DNA from: Paucibacter sp. PLA-PC-4
GTDB taxonomy: Bacteria > Pseudomonadota > Gammaproteobacteria > Burkholderiales > Burkholderiaceae_C
Length of the DNA: 64,000 bases
Direction: 5' to 3'
Assembly: GCF_026241155.1 (NCBI RefSeq)
Contig: NZ_JAPFGP010000003.1
Location: 371,056 to 435,055 of the forward strand
Notes under the pieces: model-generated
Told to the model about the DNA's origin: nothing
The model's database searches: none
Seen by the model: the letters and a program-made list of their open reading frames with translations, nothing else
Shown here: in pieces, positions 39,822-47,679 of the stretch
How positions within the stretch are numbered: the stretch's first letter is position 1
Layout: every line of letters begins with the position of its first letter
Made by a program: the position numbers and the translations under genes

Positions 39822-39871
39822 GTTGTCTCCTGTTAGGAGAGGCAGAGTCTGGGTGCGGTCACGTCGCCCAG

Positions 39872-39912
39872 GAAGTAGATGCGGCTACGTTCACACGACA
39901 GCTTTCTTTTCG
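39872..39912 (-). promoter_or_regulatory. Shared cluster motif, weak copy upstream of the esterase
   Basis: GATGCGGCTACGTTCAC followed by AG and TTTCTTTTCG aligns with the copies at 38676-38717 and 44270-44308, mainly through the GC-core/TTCA and the T-rich end. It lies about 50 bp upstream of the esterase ATG. This copy is the least conserved and could be chance. Confidence 0.3.
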
Positions 39913-39940
39913 TCCTGGTGGCTGCCAGCGCTACAGCGAC

Positions 39941-40831
39941 TCAGCAGCCCGCGCCCTGGTGCGTGTGCATCGCCGCGCGGGCTTCCTGCAGAAATGCAGT
40001 GACGAGGCGGATGCGTATCGTCGAGCGCGACCAGACGATACCGATGCGGCGCGGCTCGAAGGCCCGCGGCAGAGGAATGCGCACCAGTTGCAGCCCCTCG
40101 GGCCAGGGGCGCGCCCAGTCCGGTACCAGCGAGACACCGAGGCCGCGATCGACCATAACTGCGATTGCGTTCAGCGCGTTAAGCTCAAAACGCTCTCGCG
40201 GCACGATGCCGGCCAGGCGCAGGTACTGGTCGGCCTGCCGTCCACCCCATTGCTGGCGGTCGTAGCGGATCAGCGGCTGGCTGGCCAGTAGCTCGTGAGG
40301 GTCCCGACCTGCCATGCAGGCCGGCGCCAGCACCACCAGCGGCTCTTCGCGCAGCAGCTCCCAATCGCATGTCTTGGGCAGGATGAAGGGGGCTTGCAGC
40401 ACGATGGCAGCATCGAGTTCGCCGCTCTCGACGCAGCGATGCAGCTCGGGCGAGTAGCCTGGCTTGATGAAGACCTTGATGCGCGGAAACTTCTCCACCA
40501 TGCGCGCCAGGATGTCGGGCAGCATGCCCGTCAGCGCATTGGTGCCGGCACCCAGACGCAACTCGCCGGCGGTCGCGTCGTCATTGGCGACAGCGCCGAG
40601 ATCGGCAACATCGCGCAGCAAGTCGCGTGCGCGCTGCAAAATCCGCGAGCCCGGCTCGGTGACACTGACGGTGCGTCCGGCTCGGGCGATCAACGGCGCA
40701 CCGATCTCGCGCTCAAGTGTGCGGATCTGTTGGGCCACGGCGGCCGGCGTGATGTTCAGCACCCGCGCGGCGGCCGCCATCGACCCATGGTCGACCACGG
40801 CAACAAAGGTGTTCAGGAATTGCGTGTCCAC
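39941..40831 (-). CDS. LysR-family regulator of the accessory cluster
   Basis: This 296-residue LysR regulator starts at GTG 40831 with GAGG 8 bases upstream. The DNA-binding domain (FLNTFVAVVDHGSMAAAARV and NITPAAVAQQIRTLEREIG) is followed by a substrate-binding-type effector domain. It lies inside the one-strand cluster between the symporter and esterase genes. It is the only regulator in the cluster and so the best candidate to bind the motif shared upstream of the CitE-like, receptor and esterase genes. The effector is unknown. Confidence 0.85.
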   Translation of the reverse strand: MDTQFLNTFVAVVDHGSMAAAARVLNITPAAVAQQIRTLEREIGAPLIARAGRTVSVTEPGSRILQRARDLLRDVADLGAVANDDATAGELRLGAGTNALTGMLPDILARMVEKFPRIKVFIKPGYSPELHRCVESGELDAAIVLQAPFILPKTCDWELLREEPLVVLAPACMAGRDPHELLASQPLIRYDRQQWGGRQADQYLRLAGIVPRERFELNALNAIAVMVDRGLGVSLVPDWARPWPEGLQLVRIPLPRAFEPRRIGIVWSRSTIRIRLVTAFLQEARAAMHTHQGAGC

Positions 40832-40909
40832 GGGTCTCGCCTCAAGATCGCCGAGGCTACACCAGCACCAGCTCCCCAGACGTTGCGATTCGCACGACTG
40901 TCGGGCGAC

Positions 40910-43327
40910 TCAGGCCTGGTCCGCATAAATCGTCAGGCCCTTCAGCGAGCGCGTCGGCGCCGGGAACAGCAAGCTGGCCAGATAGCCGATGACGATGCAC
41001 AGCAGAATCGAGATCGCCAGGTAGAAATAGGGATGGACCAGCTCCATTGACCAGGCCATCGTGGTCAAGACGATGCTGGATCCGATCCCTATGGCCACCC
41101 CCTGCGAGTTGGCTCGTCGCGTGAACATGCCCAGGGTGTAGGCGCCAGCGAAGCCGCCGCCGAGCAGCCCCGCTAATTCGATCGAGACATCGAACAACGA
41201 GTGGATGTCGTAGCGCGACAGCACAAGCGCGACGCCGATGCCGGCCAAGCCGACGGCCACCGTGATGATCTCGGCGAACAGCACACTTTTCTTGGGTGTC
41301 GGGTTCTTGGCAAGCTTCTCGTAGAAGTCGACCGAGGCCAGCGTTGCCACACTGTTGATGATGCTGGACAACGTCGACATTGCCGCGGCAAAGATGCCGG
41401 CAATGATCAAGCCGGTGACACCTACCGGCAGCTCGGCGGCAATGAACAGCGGAAAAGTCGCGTCGATCGACAGCATCGGGTTCATCCGCTCGGGGTTGGC
41501 CCGGTAGTAAACGAACAGTGCCGTGCCGATCGAATAGAAGACGAACCCACCCGGAATCATGATGGCGGCGAAAGCCCAGATCGACCGGCCTGCCTCCTTG
41601 TCTGACTTTGTCGACAAGGTGCGCTGCATCAGCACCTGATCTTTTGGGAAGGTCAGCACGACATCGAACAGCACCAGGAAGATGAAACCCCAGACCGTGG
41701 CCTTGGTCAGATCGAAGCTGAAGTCGAATAACTTGGTCTTATCCTCGATCATCGCCACTTGCCAGAACTCTTCGAAACCGCCATTGAGCTGGTAGATGAT
41801 GAAGCCGATCGCGAAGATCGCACCACCCATCATCGCGAAGACCTGTACGAAGTCGGTCCAAACCACCGCCTTCATTCCGCCCAGCGCGGTGTAGGCAATT
41901 GTGAAGCCGCCCATGATCAGGATGCTCCAAACCACGTCCAGACCAGTGATTGTTGCGATCGCCAATGCTGGCAGAAACAGCACCACGCTCATCCGGCTAC
42001 CCACCTGCATGAGGATGCACAGCGCGCTGGCTAACATCCGGATGGCCGGATGAAAGCGTGTCTCAAGGTAATGGAAAACCGACATCAGATCGAGCCGGCG
42101 CAGCAAGGGAACGATCCAGACGGCGACAAACATCAGACCGACGACGGCGATCAAGTTGTTGGTCAGATATTGCCAGTTGGTCTCGAAAGCCTTGGCCGGA
42201 ATCGCGATGAAGCTGATCGAGCTGGTATTGGTCGCATACAGGCTGACGCCAGCAGCCCAGAACGGAATGCTTCGGCCGCCGACAAAGAAGTCCGAAGTTG
42301 AGTTGCGCTTCTCGCGAAGATAGAAGTACAGCCCGATGCCAAGCATCGCTGCCAGATAGACCGCGATCACAAGCCAGTCCAGCCAGCGCAGCAGATGTTT
42401 GCCCGCCTGAATCTCGGCGAATAGAAACTCGCCGCGCGCCGCATGGGCACCGGGCTGCCACCAGACCAGTCCGTTCTTCCAGGCGGTGCTCAGCGGCGCC
42501 TCCTCGCCCACAACTCTGACGGACGGGGTCGACAGCCTGGCCCAGGACCCGGTGATGGTCTGGAAGCTCATCAAGCGCGGCGGCCCGTCGGGCCGCGCGG
42601 GATCGGCCAGCAAATAAAGCACATGGGCCTGGCCGATGGCGCGGCCGGCGCCGCTGAGCACTCGGCCCGGCACCGTACCGCGCTCGGTCCAACCCTGGTC
42701 GCTCGACCAGCGCAGCAGGCGCGTCGCTCCCCCATGATCGACAACACTGAGGAAGAGGGCCGCAGTCTGAGCGACAAGGGAGGTGGGCTGCCCGGTGCCG
42801 GGCCAGTCGGCCAGGCGCGCCCAGGCCGTGTTGCCGGGTTTGTACTGGAGCCAGCGAGCCTGGCCATCGGCCTGGCGGCCGACCAAATAGAGCACCTCGT
42901 TGAGCACGGCGATGCGCGCGCTCACCAGCGGCACAGGCAGCGGCGGAAGCTGTGCAGTCTGCAGACGCCCTTGCGTCAGACTCAAGCGCTCGACATAGGC
43001 TGGCCGTTCGGGCTGACGACCGGCACGAAGCACAAAGGTATGGGCCTCGGCTCCTGCGCTACCGACAATGGCGCCGCCGGACGGCGCATCGAGCGGCTGC
43101 CAACTCTGAGCATCAGGTGCCAGCAACCAGGCTTTGCCCGCCCCCAGCGCCAGCGGCCGCCCCTCGATGCTCAGCAGGGCGTCGACAGGGGCGGCCAGCG
43201 CCGGGAGCCGGCTCTCGAGCACGGTTGCCAGGCTCTCGCCCGCCTGAGCCAGCATAGGCATGGCGAGCAACAGGAGCCAACGAGCGAGCAAAAGTACGGG
43301 CCGTGTCGCAATGGAGAAAAGAGTCAT
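40910..43327 (-). CDS. Sodium:solute symporter with N-terminal kelch-like periplasmic domain
   Basis: This 805-residue fusion has a signal or first membrane segment (VLLLARWLLLLAMPMLAQAGE). About 300 residues of repeated beta-blade segments follow (LRAGRQPERPAYVERLSL, VLNEVLYLVGRQADGQARW, WSSDQGWTERGTVPG). These resemble a kelch propeller of the N-acetylneuraminate-epimerase type. From about residue 320 it is a full SSS-family transporter: GGRSIPFWAAGVSLYATNTSSISF, GSRMSVVLFLPALAIATITG, YTALGGMKAVVWTDFVQ, STLSSIINSVATLASVDFYEK. The Na+-coupled transporter would import the product of the cluster. The propeller may bind or epimerise it in the periplasm. The ATG at 43327 is preferred over an upstream GTG because the signal begins there. 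Confidence 0.82.
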   Translation of the reverse strand: MTLFSIATRPVLLLARWLLLLAMPMLAQAGESLATVLESRLPALAAPVDALLSIEGRPLALGAGKAWLLAPDAQSWQPLDAPSGGAIVGSAGAEAHTFVLRAGRQPERPAYVERLSLTQGRLQTAQLPPLPVPLVSARIAVLNEVLYLVGRQADGQARWLQYKPGNTAWARLADWPGTGQPTSLVAQTAALFLSVVDHGGATRLLRWSSDQGWTERGTVPGRVLSGAGRAIGQAHVLYLLADPARPDGPPRLMSFQTITGSWARLSTPSVRVVGEEAPLSTAWKNGLVWWQPGAHAARGEFLFAEIQAGKHLLRWLDWLVIAVYLAAMLGIGLYFYLREKRNSTSDFFVGGRSIPFWAAGVSLYATNTSSISFIAIPAKAFETNWQYLTNNLIAVVGLMFVAVWIVPLLRRLDLMSVFHYLETRFHPAIRMLASALCILMQVGSRMSVVLFLPALAIATITGLDVVWSILIMGGFTIAYTALGGMKAVVWTDFVQVFAMMGGAIFAIGFIIYQLNGGFEEFWQVAMIEDKTKLFDFSFDLTKATVWGFIFLVLFDVVLTFPKDQVLMQRTLSTKSDKEAGRSIWAFAAIMIPGGFVFYSIGTALFVYYRANPERMNPMLSIDATFPLFIAAELPVGVTGLIIAGIFAAAMSTLSSIINSVATLASVDFYEKLAKNPTPKKSVLFAEIITVAVGLAGIGVALVLSRYDIHSLFDVSIELAGLLGGGFAGAYTLGMFTRRANSQGVAIGIGSSIVLTTMAWSMELVHPYFYLAISILLCIVIGYLASLLFPAPTRSLKGLTIYADQA

Positions 43328-43364
43328 TCGGCGGAGAGCCCAGAACGGAGTGGGAAGCGCAGCG

Positions 43365-44225
43365 TCAGCGCGCGGAGAAGCGAGCCGCGGCAATGAGTCG
43401 CTGGGCACGCTTGAGGAATGGCGGGTCGATCATGCGGCCGTCGACGAGAAAGGCGCCGCGCCCAAGCGCCGCCGCCGTTTCGGCCGCCTCGACCACGCGC
43501 TGCGCGTGCGCCAGCTCGGCGCTGCCGGGCTGGAAGACTTCGTTGGCGGCCGCGATCTGGCTCGGGTGGATGCAGCTCTTGCCGACAAAGCCCAGACGAT
43601 GGGCCATCTGCGCCTCGGCTAGAAAGCCGGCCGCATCCTGTAAATCGGCAAAAGCACCGTCACAGGCCATCACGCCGCCCTCGGCTGCCGCCAGGCTCAG
43701 CGCGAGCATCACCGCATGGACGGCGGCCCGGTCGCTGCGGGCGATGCCAAAGGGCTCGAATAAATCGCCCAGTCCCAGTTGCAGCCCGGCCACGCGGGGA
43801 TGGGCCGAGGCGATCTCAGCGGCATGGCGCAGCGCTCGCGGTGTTTCGATATTGGCCAGTAGCGCGAGCGGCTGCGCGATGCCGCGGGCGGCCTCGACGT
43901 CAGCCAGCGCTGCTGCGGCCGCCCGGATGTCGGCCGCCGACTCGGGCTTGGGCAGATTGACCATTGACAGACCCGGTCGCAGCAGGGCCTGCAGATCGGC
44001 ATCGAAGTGCGGCGAATCGAGCGAATTGACACGCACGATGATGCACTTTTCTGAGGCGCGCAGCGCTGCCGAGTCTAGAAAGGCGGCCACCAAGGCACGC
44101 GCCTCGGCCTTGCGAGCCTCGGGCACCGAGTCTTCCAGATCGATCGAGATGGCATCCGCCTGGCTGGCAAGAGCCTTGTCGAACAGCTCGGGGCGAATAC
44201 CGGGAACAAACAGTTTGCTTCGCAT
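43365..44225 (-). CDS. CitE-like lyase (HpcH/HpaI aldolase family)
   Basis: This 286-residue CitE-like TIM-barrel lyase starts MRSKLFVPGIRPELFDKAL. The acidic metal ligands lie in IDLEDSVPEARK, LLANIETPRAL and LQLGLGDLFEPFG. The typical GFVGKSCIHPSQIAAANEVF is near the C-terminus. Members cleave or form beta-hydroxyacyl-CoA esters such as malyl-CoA or citramalyl-CoA. In this cluster the CoA transferase at 30002-31225 could supply the thioester. It is first in the minus-strand run and has a well-conserved copy of the shared promoter motif 45 bp upstream. Confidence 0.87.
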   Translation of the reverse strand: MRSKLFVPGIRPELFDKALASQADAISIDLEDSVPEARKAEARALVAAFLDSAALRASEKCIIVRVNSLDSPHFDADLQALLRPGLSMVNLPKPESAADIRAAAAALADVEAARGIAQPLALLANIETPRALRHAAEIASAHPRVAGLQLGLGDLFEPFGIARSDRAAVHAVMLALSLAAAEGGVMACDGAFADLQDAAGFLAEAQMAHRLGFVGKSCIHPSQIAAANEVFQPGSAELAHAQRVVEAAETAAALGRGAFLVDGRMIDPPFLKRAQRLIAAARFSAR

Positions 44226-44269
44226 GGGGCATTTCAGGTTGCCCGCAGTATCAGCGCGTTAGGACGCAG

Positions 44270-44308
44270 GAAAAATTGCGCTGCGACACTTTCAGAAGAT
44301 GCTTTTTG
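44270..44308 (-). promoter_or_regulatory. Shared cluster motif, copy upstream of the CitE-like gene
   Basis: GAAAAATTGCGCTGCG, then TTCAG, then GCTTTTTG aligns base for base over most of its length with 38676-38717. It lies between the divergent CitE-like gene (45 bp) and the GST gene (57 bp). It could be the operator of the cluster's LysR protein. Confidence 0.45.
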
Positions 44309-44364
44309 TACGCTCCGGCGCAATGCTGTCGGGCCCGACTCCGCCCCACGCTACAGTCCCCGCC

Positions 44365-45096
44365 ATGGCATATGAACTCCACTACTGGCCGACCATTCAG
44401 GGTCGCGGCGAATTTGTGCGGCTGGCGCTTGAGGCGGCCGGTGCGGTCTATATCGATGTCGCCCGCGGATCGGAGGATGCGGGCCAGGGTCTGCCGGCGA
44501 TGCTGCAGCATCTGCAGGAAGCACGCCAGCCGCATCCGCCCTTTGCACCGCCCTTTCTGAAGGACGGCAACTTCATCATCGGCCAGACCTCGGCCATCCT
44601 GCACTACCTTGGCAGCGAGCTGAAGCTATTGCCGCGCAGCGAGCAGCTGCGGGCGTGGACCCAGCAGATCCAGCTGACCATCGCCGATATGGTGACCGAG
44701 GCGCACGACTCCCACCATCCGCTGGGCCCCGACCTGTACTACGAGGACCAGAAGCCCGAGGCGCTGCGGCGCGCCCAGGCCTTCTGCAAAACCCGCCTGC
44801 CCAAGTTCCTGAGCTGGTTTGAGGCCATCGTCCAGCGCAATCCGGCCGGCACGCGCCACCTGGTCGGCGGAAAGCTGAGCTATGCGGATCTGTCGCTGTT
44901 CCAGCTGCTCGAAGGCCTGCGTTACGCCTATCCAAAAGCCACGGCCCGTGTGCTGGTCTCTACGCCTGGCGTCGTCACTCTGCACGATCGCGTCGCCGCG
45001 CTGCCCAAGGTCGCGGCCTATCTGCGCAGCGAGCGCCGCATCCCGTTCAGCGAGCAGGGTATCTTCCGCTGCTATCCAGAGCTCGACGCCGGCTAG
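44365..45096 (+). CDS. Glutathione S-transferase family protein
   Basis: This 243-residue two-domain GST has a thioredoxin-fold N-terminal half (MAYELHYWPTIQGRGEFVRL, with the glutathione-contact QTSAILHYLG). An all-helical C-terminal half follows (KLSYADLSLFQLLEGLRYA, the N-capping/hydrophobic staple region). The order of elements resembles the sigma-like GSTs. The substrate is unknown. The ATG at 44365 was chosen because the thioredoxin fold starts there. It is divergent from the CitE-like gene and convergent with the monooxygenase gene. Confidence 0.87.
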   Translation: MAYELHYWPTIQGRGEFVRLALEAAGAVYIDVARGSEDAGQGLPAMLQHLQEARQPHPPFAPPFLKDGNFIIGQTSAILHYLGSELKLLPRSEQLRAWTQQIQLTIADMVTEAHDSHHPLGPDLYYEDQKPEALRRAQAFCKTRLPKFLSWFEAIVQRNPAGTRHLVGGKLSYADLSLFQLLEGLRYAYPKATARVLVSTPGVVTLHDRVAALPKVAAYLRSERRIPFSEQGIFRCYPELDAG

Positions 45097-45108
45097 GCCG
45101 GTGGTCCA

Positions 45109-45459
45109 CTATCCGTCGACCTCGGCCCGACGGTAGTCGCCCAGTTCAGCCCTGACCCCCAGCGCCTGCATGAAGGCCGCCGGCTCAAAGCCCTCGTGCC
45201 GGTAGCGCTGCCGCATATGGGTCTTGGCCGCGCTCATGTGCGCGGCGCTGGCCCATTCCACCAAAGTCAGCACATGCAAGACATCGGCGGCGCTGTCCGG
45301 CTCCTGGATCAACACCAGATGCTGTTCGCAGCCGGGCAAGGCACTGAGCTCGGCATCGACCCGCTCGACCTGCTTCAGGAAGCTGCTCAGCGCAGACGAG
45401 GGCACGATGAATTTGTCGACGCGATAGCGCGAGTCGGTGGAAGTAGTGGCATGGGACAT
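45109..45459 (-). CDS. Antibiotic biosynthesis monooxygenase (ABM) domain protein
   Basis: This 116-residue protein has a dimeric alpha/beta-barrel ABM fold (YRVDKFIVPSSALSSFLKQV, HLVLIQEPDSAADVLHVLTLVEW). Members act as cofactor-free quinol monooxygenases or haem-degrading enzymes; the substrate is not known. The gene starts at ATG 45459. A SoxR-type promoter reads into it from the intergenic region shared with the divergent soxR gene, so it is probably induced by redox-cycling compounds. It converges with the GST gene. Confidence 0.8.
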   Translation of the reverse strand: MSHATTSTDSRYRVDKFIVPSSALSSFLKQVERVDAELSALPGCEQHLVLIQEPDSAADVLHVLTLVEWASAAHMSAAKTHMRQRYRHEGFEPAAFMQALGVRAELGDYRRAEVDG

Positions 45460-45529
45460 GGCAGACCTCAGTCGTGATCCGGCCCGAGCCCGCGCGGACA
45501 TCGCGCGGCGCCGAACAGGAGCAGAGCAA

Positions 45530-45560
45530 AGTGTCAGACCTCAAGTAATGTTAAGGTCAA
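45530..45560 (-). promoter_or_regulatory. SoxR box within a 19-bp-spacer promoter
   Basis: CCTCAAGTAATGTTAAGG (45539-45556) resembles the 18-bp SoxR palindrome, with its left half well kept. On the minus strand it lies between a -35 TTGACC (45560-45555) and a -10-like GACACT (45535-45530), with a 19-bp spacer. That is the MerR-family activation geometry. The promoter points towards the ABM monooxygenase gene. Confidence 0.6.
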
Positions 45561-45591
45561 GAAGAATCCACGACAAATGAAAGGACAAGCG

Positions 45592-46065
45592 ATGGCAATC
45601 GCCTTGGAGTCCGCCGGTATAGCGCCGACGCTGTCGGTCGGTGAGGTGGCGCGGCGCAGCGGCGTGGCGGTCTCGACGCTGCATTTCTACGAGACCAAGG
45701 GCCTGATCAGCAGCAGCCGCAGCGAGGGCAATCAGCGCCGCTATGCGCGTGAAGTGCTGCGCCGCGTCGCCTTCATCCGCGTGGCACAGCGAGTCGGCAT
45801 CGGGCTGGCCGAGATCGGTACTGCGCTGGCCGCGCTGCCGCCCAAGGCGGCGCCCAGCCGCGCTGACTGGACCCGGCTGTCGGCCAACTGGCGCGGCGAG
45901 CTGGACGAACGCATCGCCCAGCTCAAGAAGCTGCGTGACACGCTGGACGACTGCATCGGCTGCGGATGCCTGTCTATCGACCGCTGCCGGCTGCGCAATC
46001 CGCACGACCAGCTCGGCGACGAGGGATCGGGGCCGCAGCGGCTGTTAGTCAAGCGCTCGCGCTAA
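45592..46065 (+). CDS. soxR: Redox-sensitive MerR-family regulator
   Basis: This 157-residue SoxR has a winged helix-turn-helix ([37 protein letters not shown]) and a dimerisation helix. The [2Fe-2S]-binding loop [12 protein letters not shown] has the four cysteines in C-x2-C-x-C-x5-C spacing. Oxidation of the cluster by redox-cycling drugs switches it to an activator. The ATG at 45592 is chosen because AAGGA lies 6 bases upstream; an ATG at 45577 would add five residues. There is no soxS, as usual outside enterobacteria, so it likely acts directly on the divergent monooxygenase gene. Confidence 0.92.
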   Translation: MAIALESAGIAPTLSVGEVARRSGVAVSTLHFYETKGLISSSRSEGNQRRYAREVLRRVAFIRVAQRVGIGLAEIGTALAALPPKAAPSRADWTRLSANWRGELDERIAQLKKLRDTLDDCIGCGCLSIDRCRLRNPHDQLGDEGSGPQRLLVKRSR

Positions 46066-46077
46066 GACGGTGGCGCT

Positions 46078-46572
46078 TTAGCAGCCTTTGACGGCCCCCA
46101 CGCCCCTCAGAAAACCGCGCCGCACCGCACCCGCAGCGATGGCGGCCGCGACCTTGCGGGACTGGCGCTCGGCGCCGCTGAGTTTGCGCACCCAGCCGCG
46201 AAATGGCACCACGCCCTCGGCGGTGCGCCTCAGCGCGCCCAGGGCGGCATCACCGGCCGCATCGCTGCCGCGTTCGATCAAGCTGGGATTGCCGGGCTGT
46301 GGTGGCGCGTCCAGATCGGGGCCCAAGGCCTCGTCGAGAGCACGCAGTTCTTCAGCCACTGCGGCACAGACCTGCTCGCTCGGAGGCAGCGCGTAAGGTG
46401 TTTTCAGGGCTTGGCTCAGCACGGCCGGGATCTGCGCGCTTAGTAGATTCAGATCGTTCAGCGGCGCGCTCACCGCCTGCACCGCATCCGGCTGTTTGGA
46501 GGCGGCGCAGGCGCTCAGCAAGGCGGAAATAAGGGCAAGGGGCAGGATCGAAAGAGGGGGTCTGTTTGTCAT
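46078..46572 (-). CDS. Small lipoprotein of unknown function
   Basis: This 164-residue protein has a lipoprotein signal (LSILPLALISALLSAC; lipidated cysteine about residue 22). A mostly helical, charged body and a basic C-terminal stretch (FRGWVRKLSGAERQSRKVAAAI) follow, ending in GAVKGC. It is probably attached to the outer membrane facing the periplasm. No known domain is recognised. The ATG at 46572 begins directly at the signal peptide; an in-frame ATG at 46578 is possible. It converges with soxR and is divergent from the molbindin gene. Confidence 0.72.
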   Translation of the reverse strand: MTNRPPLSILPLALISALLSACAASKQPDAVQAVSAPLNDLNLLSAQIPAVLSQALKTPYALPPSEQVCAAVAEELRALDEALGPDLDAPPQPGNPSLIERGSDAAGDAALGALRRTAEGVVPFRGWVRKLSGAERQSRKVAAAIAAGAVRRGFLRGVGAVKGC

Positions 46573-46710
46573 GGGCATTGTGGCAACGGATCTTACGACG
46601 CTGGCGCCACGCATATCTGTTTCCTGCATGTCCTGCTGCGCCAGCTTTCGTTTGCCGCGCCAGGGCGGGGCCCTAAGCTCGCGCTTCACCATCGTCATCA
46701 AGGATCCGCC

Positions 46711-46929
46711 ATGAGCATCAGCGCCATCAATGTCCGCAACCAGTTCCGCGGCACGATCAAGGAAGTCATCGAGGGCCCGGTGGTCTCGGAGGTCGACGTG
46801 CTGACGCCATCGGGCCTGATCGTCACCTCGGTCATCACGACCCGCTCGGTCAAGGAGCTGGGTCTGGTGCCGGGCAAGGAAGTGGTGGCCCTGGTCAAGT
46901 CGACCGAGGTCTCGATCGCAACCCTGTAG
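46711..46929 (+). CDS. mop: Molbindin (TOBE/Mop molybdate-binding protein)
   Basis: This 72-residue single Mop domain has SAINVRNQFRGTIKEVIEGP, VLTPSGLIVTSVITTRSV and VALVKSTEVSIATL, the classic molybdate-binding OB-type unit. Molbindins form hexamers that buffer cytoplasmic molybdate. The ATG at 46711 follows AAGGA. It is the only molybdenum-homeostasis gene in the window and could serve the molybdenum hydroxylase encoded at 11.8-14.4 kb, although the two are far apart. Confidence 0.9.
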   Translation: MSISAINVRNQFRGTIKEVIEGPVVSEVDVLTPSGLIVTSVITTRSVKELGLVPGKEVVALVKSTEVSIATL

Positions 46930-46945
46930 GCTGCCGGAGGCCACC

Positions 46946-47539
46946 ATGGTCGCGCTCTACCGTCCGCCGCGCCTGCTGATCATCCCCGGCCTGCATGACA
47001 GCGGGCCCGCGCATTGGCAGACCTGGCTGCAGCAGCAATACCGCGATGCGCGCCGCGTCGTGCAGCGCGACTTCAGCAGCCCCAATCTGCAGCGCTGGGC
47101 CGAGCGCATCGGCGCCAGCCTGGATAGCGCCGGCCCCGGGGAGTGGATTGCGGTGGCCCACAGCTTCGGCACGCTGGCGCTAGCCCGGCATCTGGCCGAC
47201 AACCCCTATTCACCTATCCGCCAGGCCCTGCTGGTGGCCCCGGCCGAGCCAGACAAGTTTGGTCTGGCTGAGTCGCTGCCGCAGCACCGGCTGGGCCGGC
47301 CCATGACGCTGATCGCCAGCGACAACGACCCTTGGATGACCGCAGCCAGCGCGCAGCGCTGGGCCACGCGATGGGGTGCCGGATACACCAAGCTCGGCCC
47401 GGTCGGTCATATCAACACCGAGTCCGGTTTTGGGCCATTCCCGCTGGCCCGGCGCTGGGTCGAGTCGGCGCGCGCCCGTGCCGCACGCGAACAGCGAGCC
47501 CTGCATGCTGCGTTCGGCGAGTGGTCTTTCGCGAACTGA
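46946..47539 (+). CDS. RBBP9/YdeN-family alpha/beta hydrolase
   Basis: This 197-residue small serine hydrolase has an N-terminal LLIIPGLHDSGPAHWQTWL. The nucleophile serine is in VAHSFGTLALARHL, the acid in ASDNDPWM and the histidine in VGHINTESGFGPFP. These match the RBBP9/YdeN family, whose physiological substrates are mostly unknown. The ATG at 46946 has CGGAGG upstream and lies 16 bp after the molbindin gene. It is followed by 140 bp before the sulfate-transport operon. Confidence 0.87.
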   Translation: MVALYRPPRLLIIPGLHDSGPAHWQTWLQQQYRDARRVVQRDFSSPNLQRWAERIGASLDSAGPGEWIAVAHSFGTLALARHLADNPYSPIRQALLVAPAEPDKFGLAESLPQHRLGRPMTLIASDNDPWMTAASAQRWATRWGAGYTKLGPVGHINTESGFGPFPLARRWVESARARAAREQRALHAAFGEWSFAN

Positions 47540-47574
47540 TCCATGACTGGGAGCAACGCAGTTTTCCTGGATTG

Positions 47575-47582
47575 CTTATTCC
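47575..47582 (+). promoter_or_regulatory. Possible CysB half-site upstream of cysT
   Basis: CTTATTCC occurs about 100 bp before the cysT start, in an AT-rich patch (GATAAACAAATACC follows). The inverted form GGAATAAG occurs at 51396-51403 before the second cysB gene. Both regions would be natural CysB targets, but the match is short and untested. Confidence 0.3.
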
Positions 47583-47679
47583 AGATAAACAAATACCAAA
47601 ACTGTCGTTCCGCGAATGAGCGCTTCTTGGCACTCTTTGGATCTTCGCACTCAGACCTTAGTGTCGCAACAGCATCGCC

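Noticed and set aside
47567..47584. Hairpin CTGGA/TCCAG after the small hydrolase gene as a terminator
   Set aside because: Only 5-bp arms with an AT-rich loop and no T-run; a regulatory site for cysT explains the AT-rich patch better.
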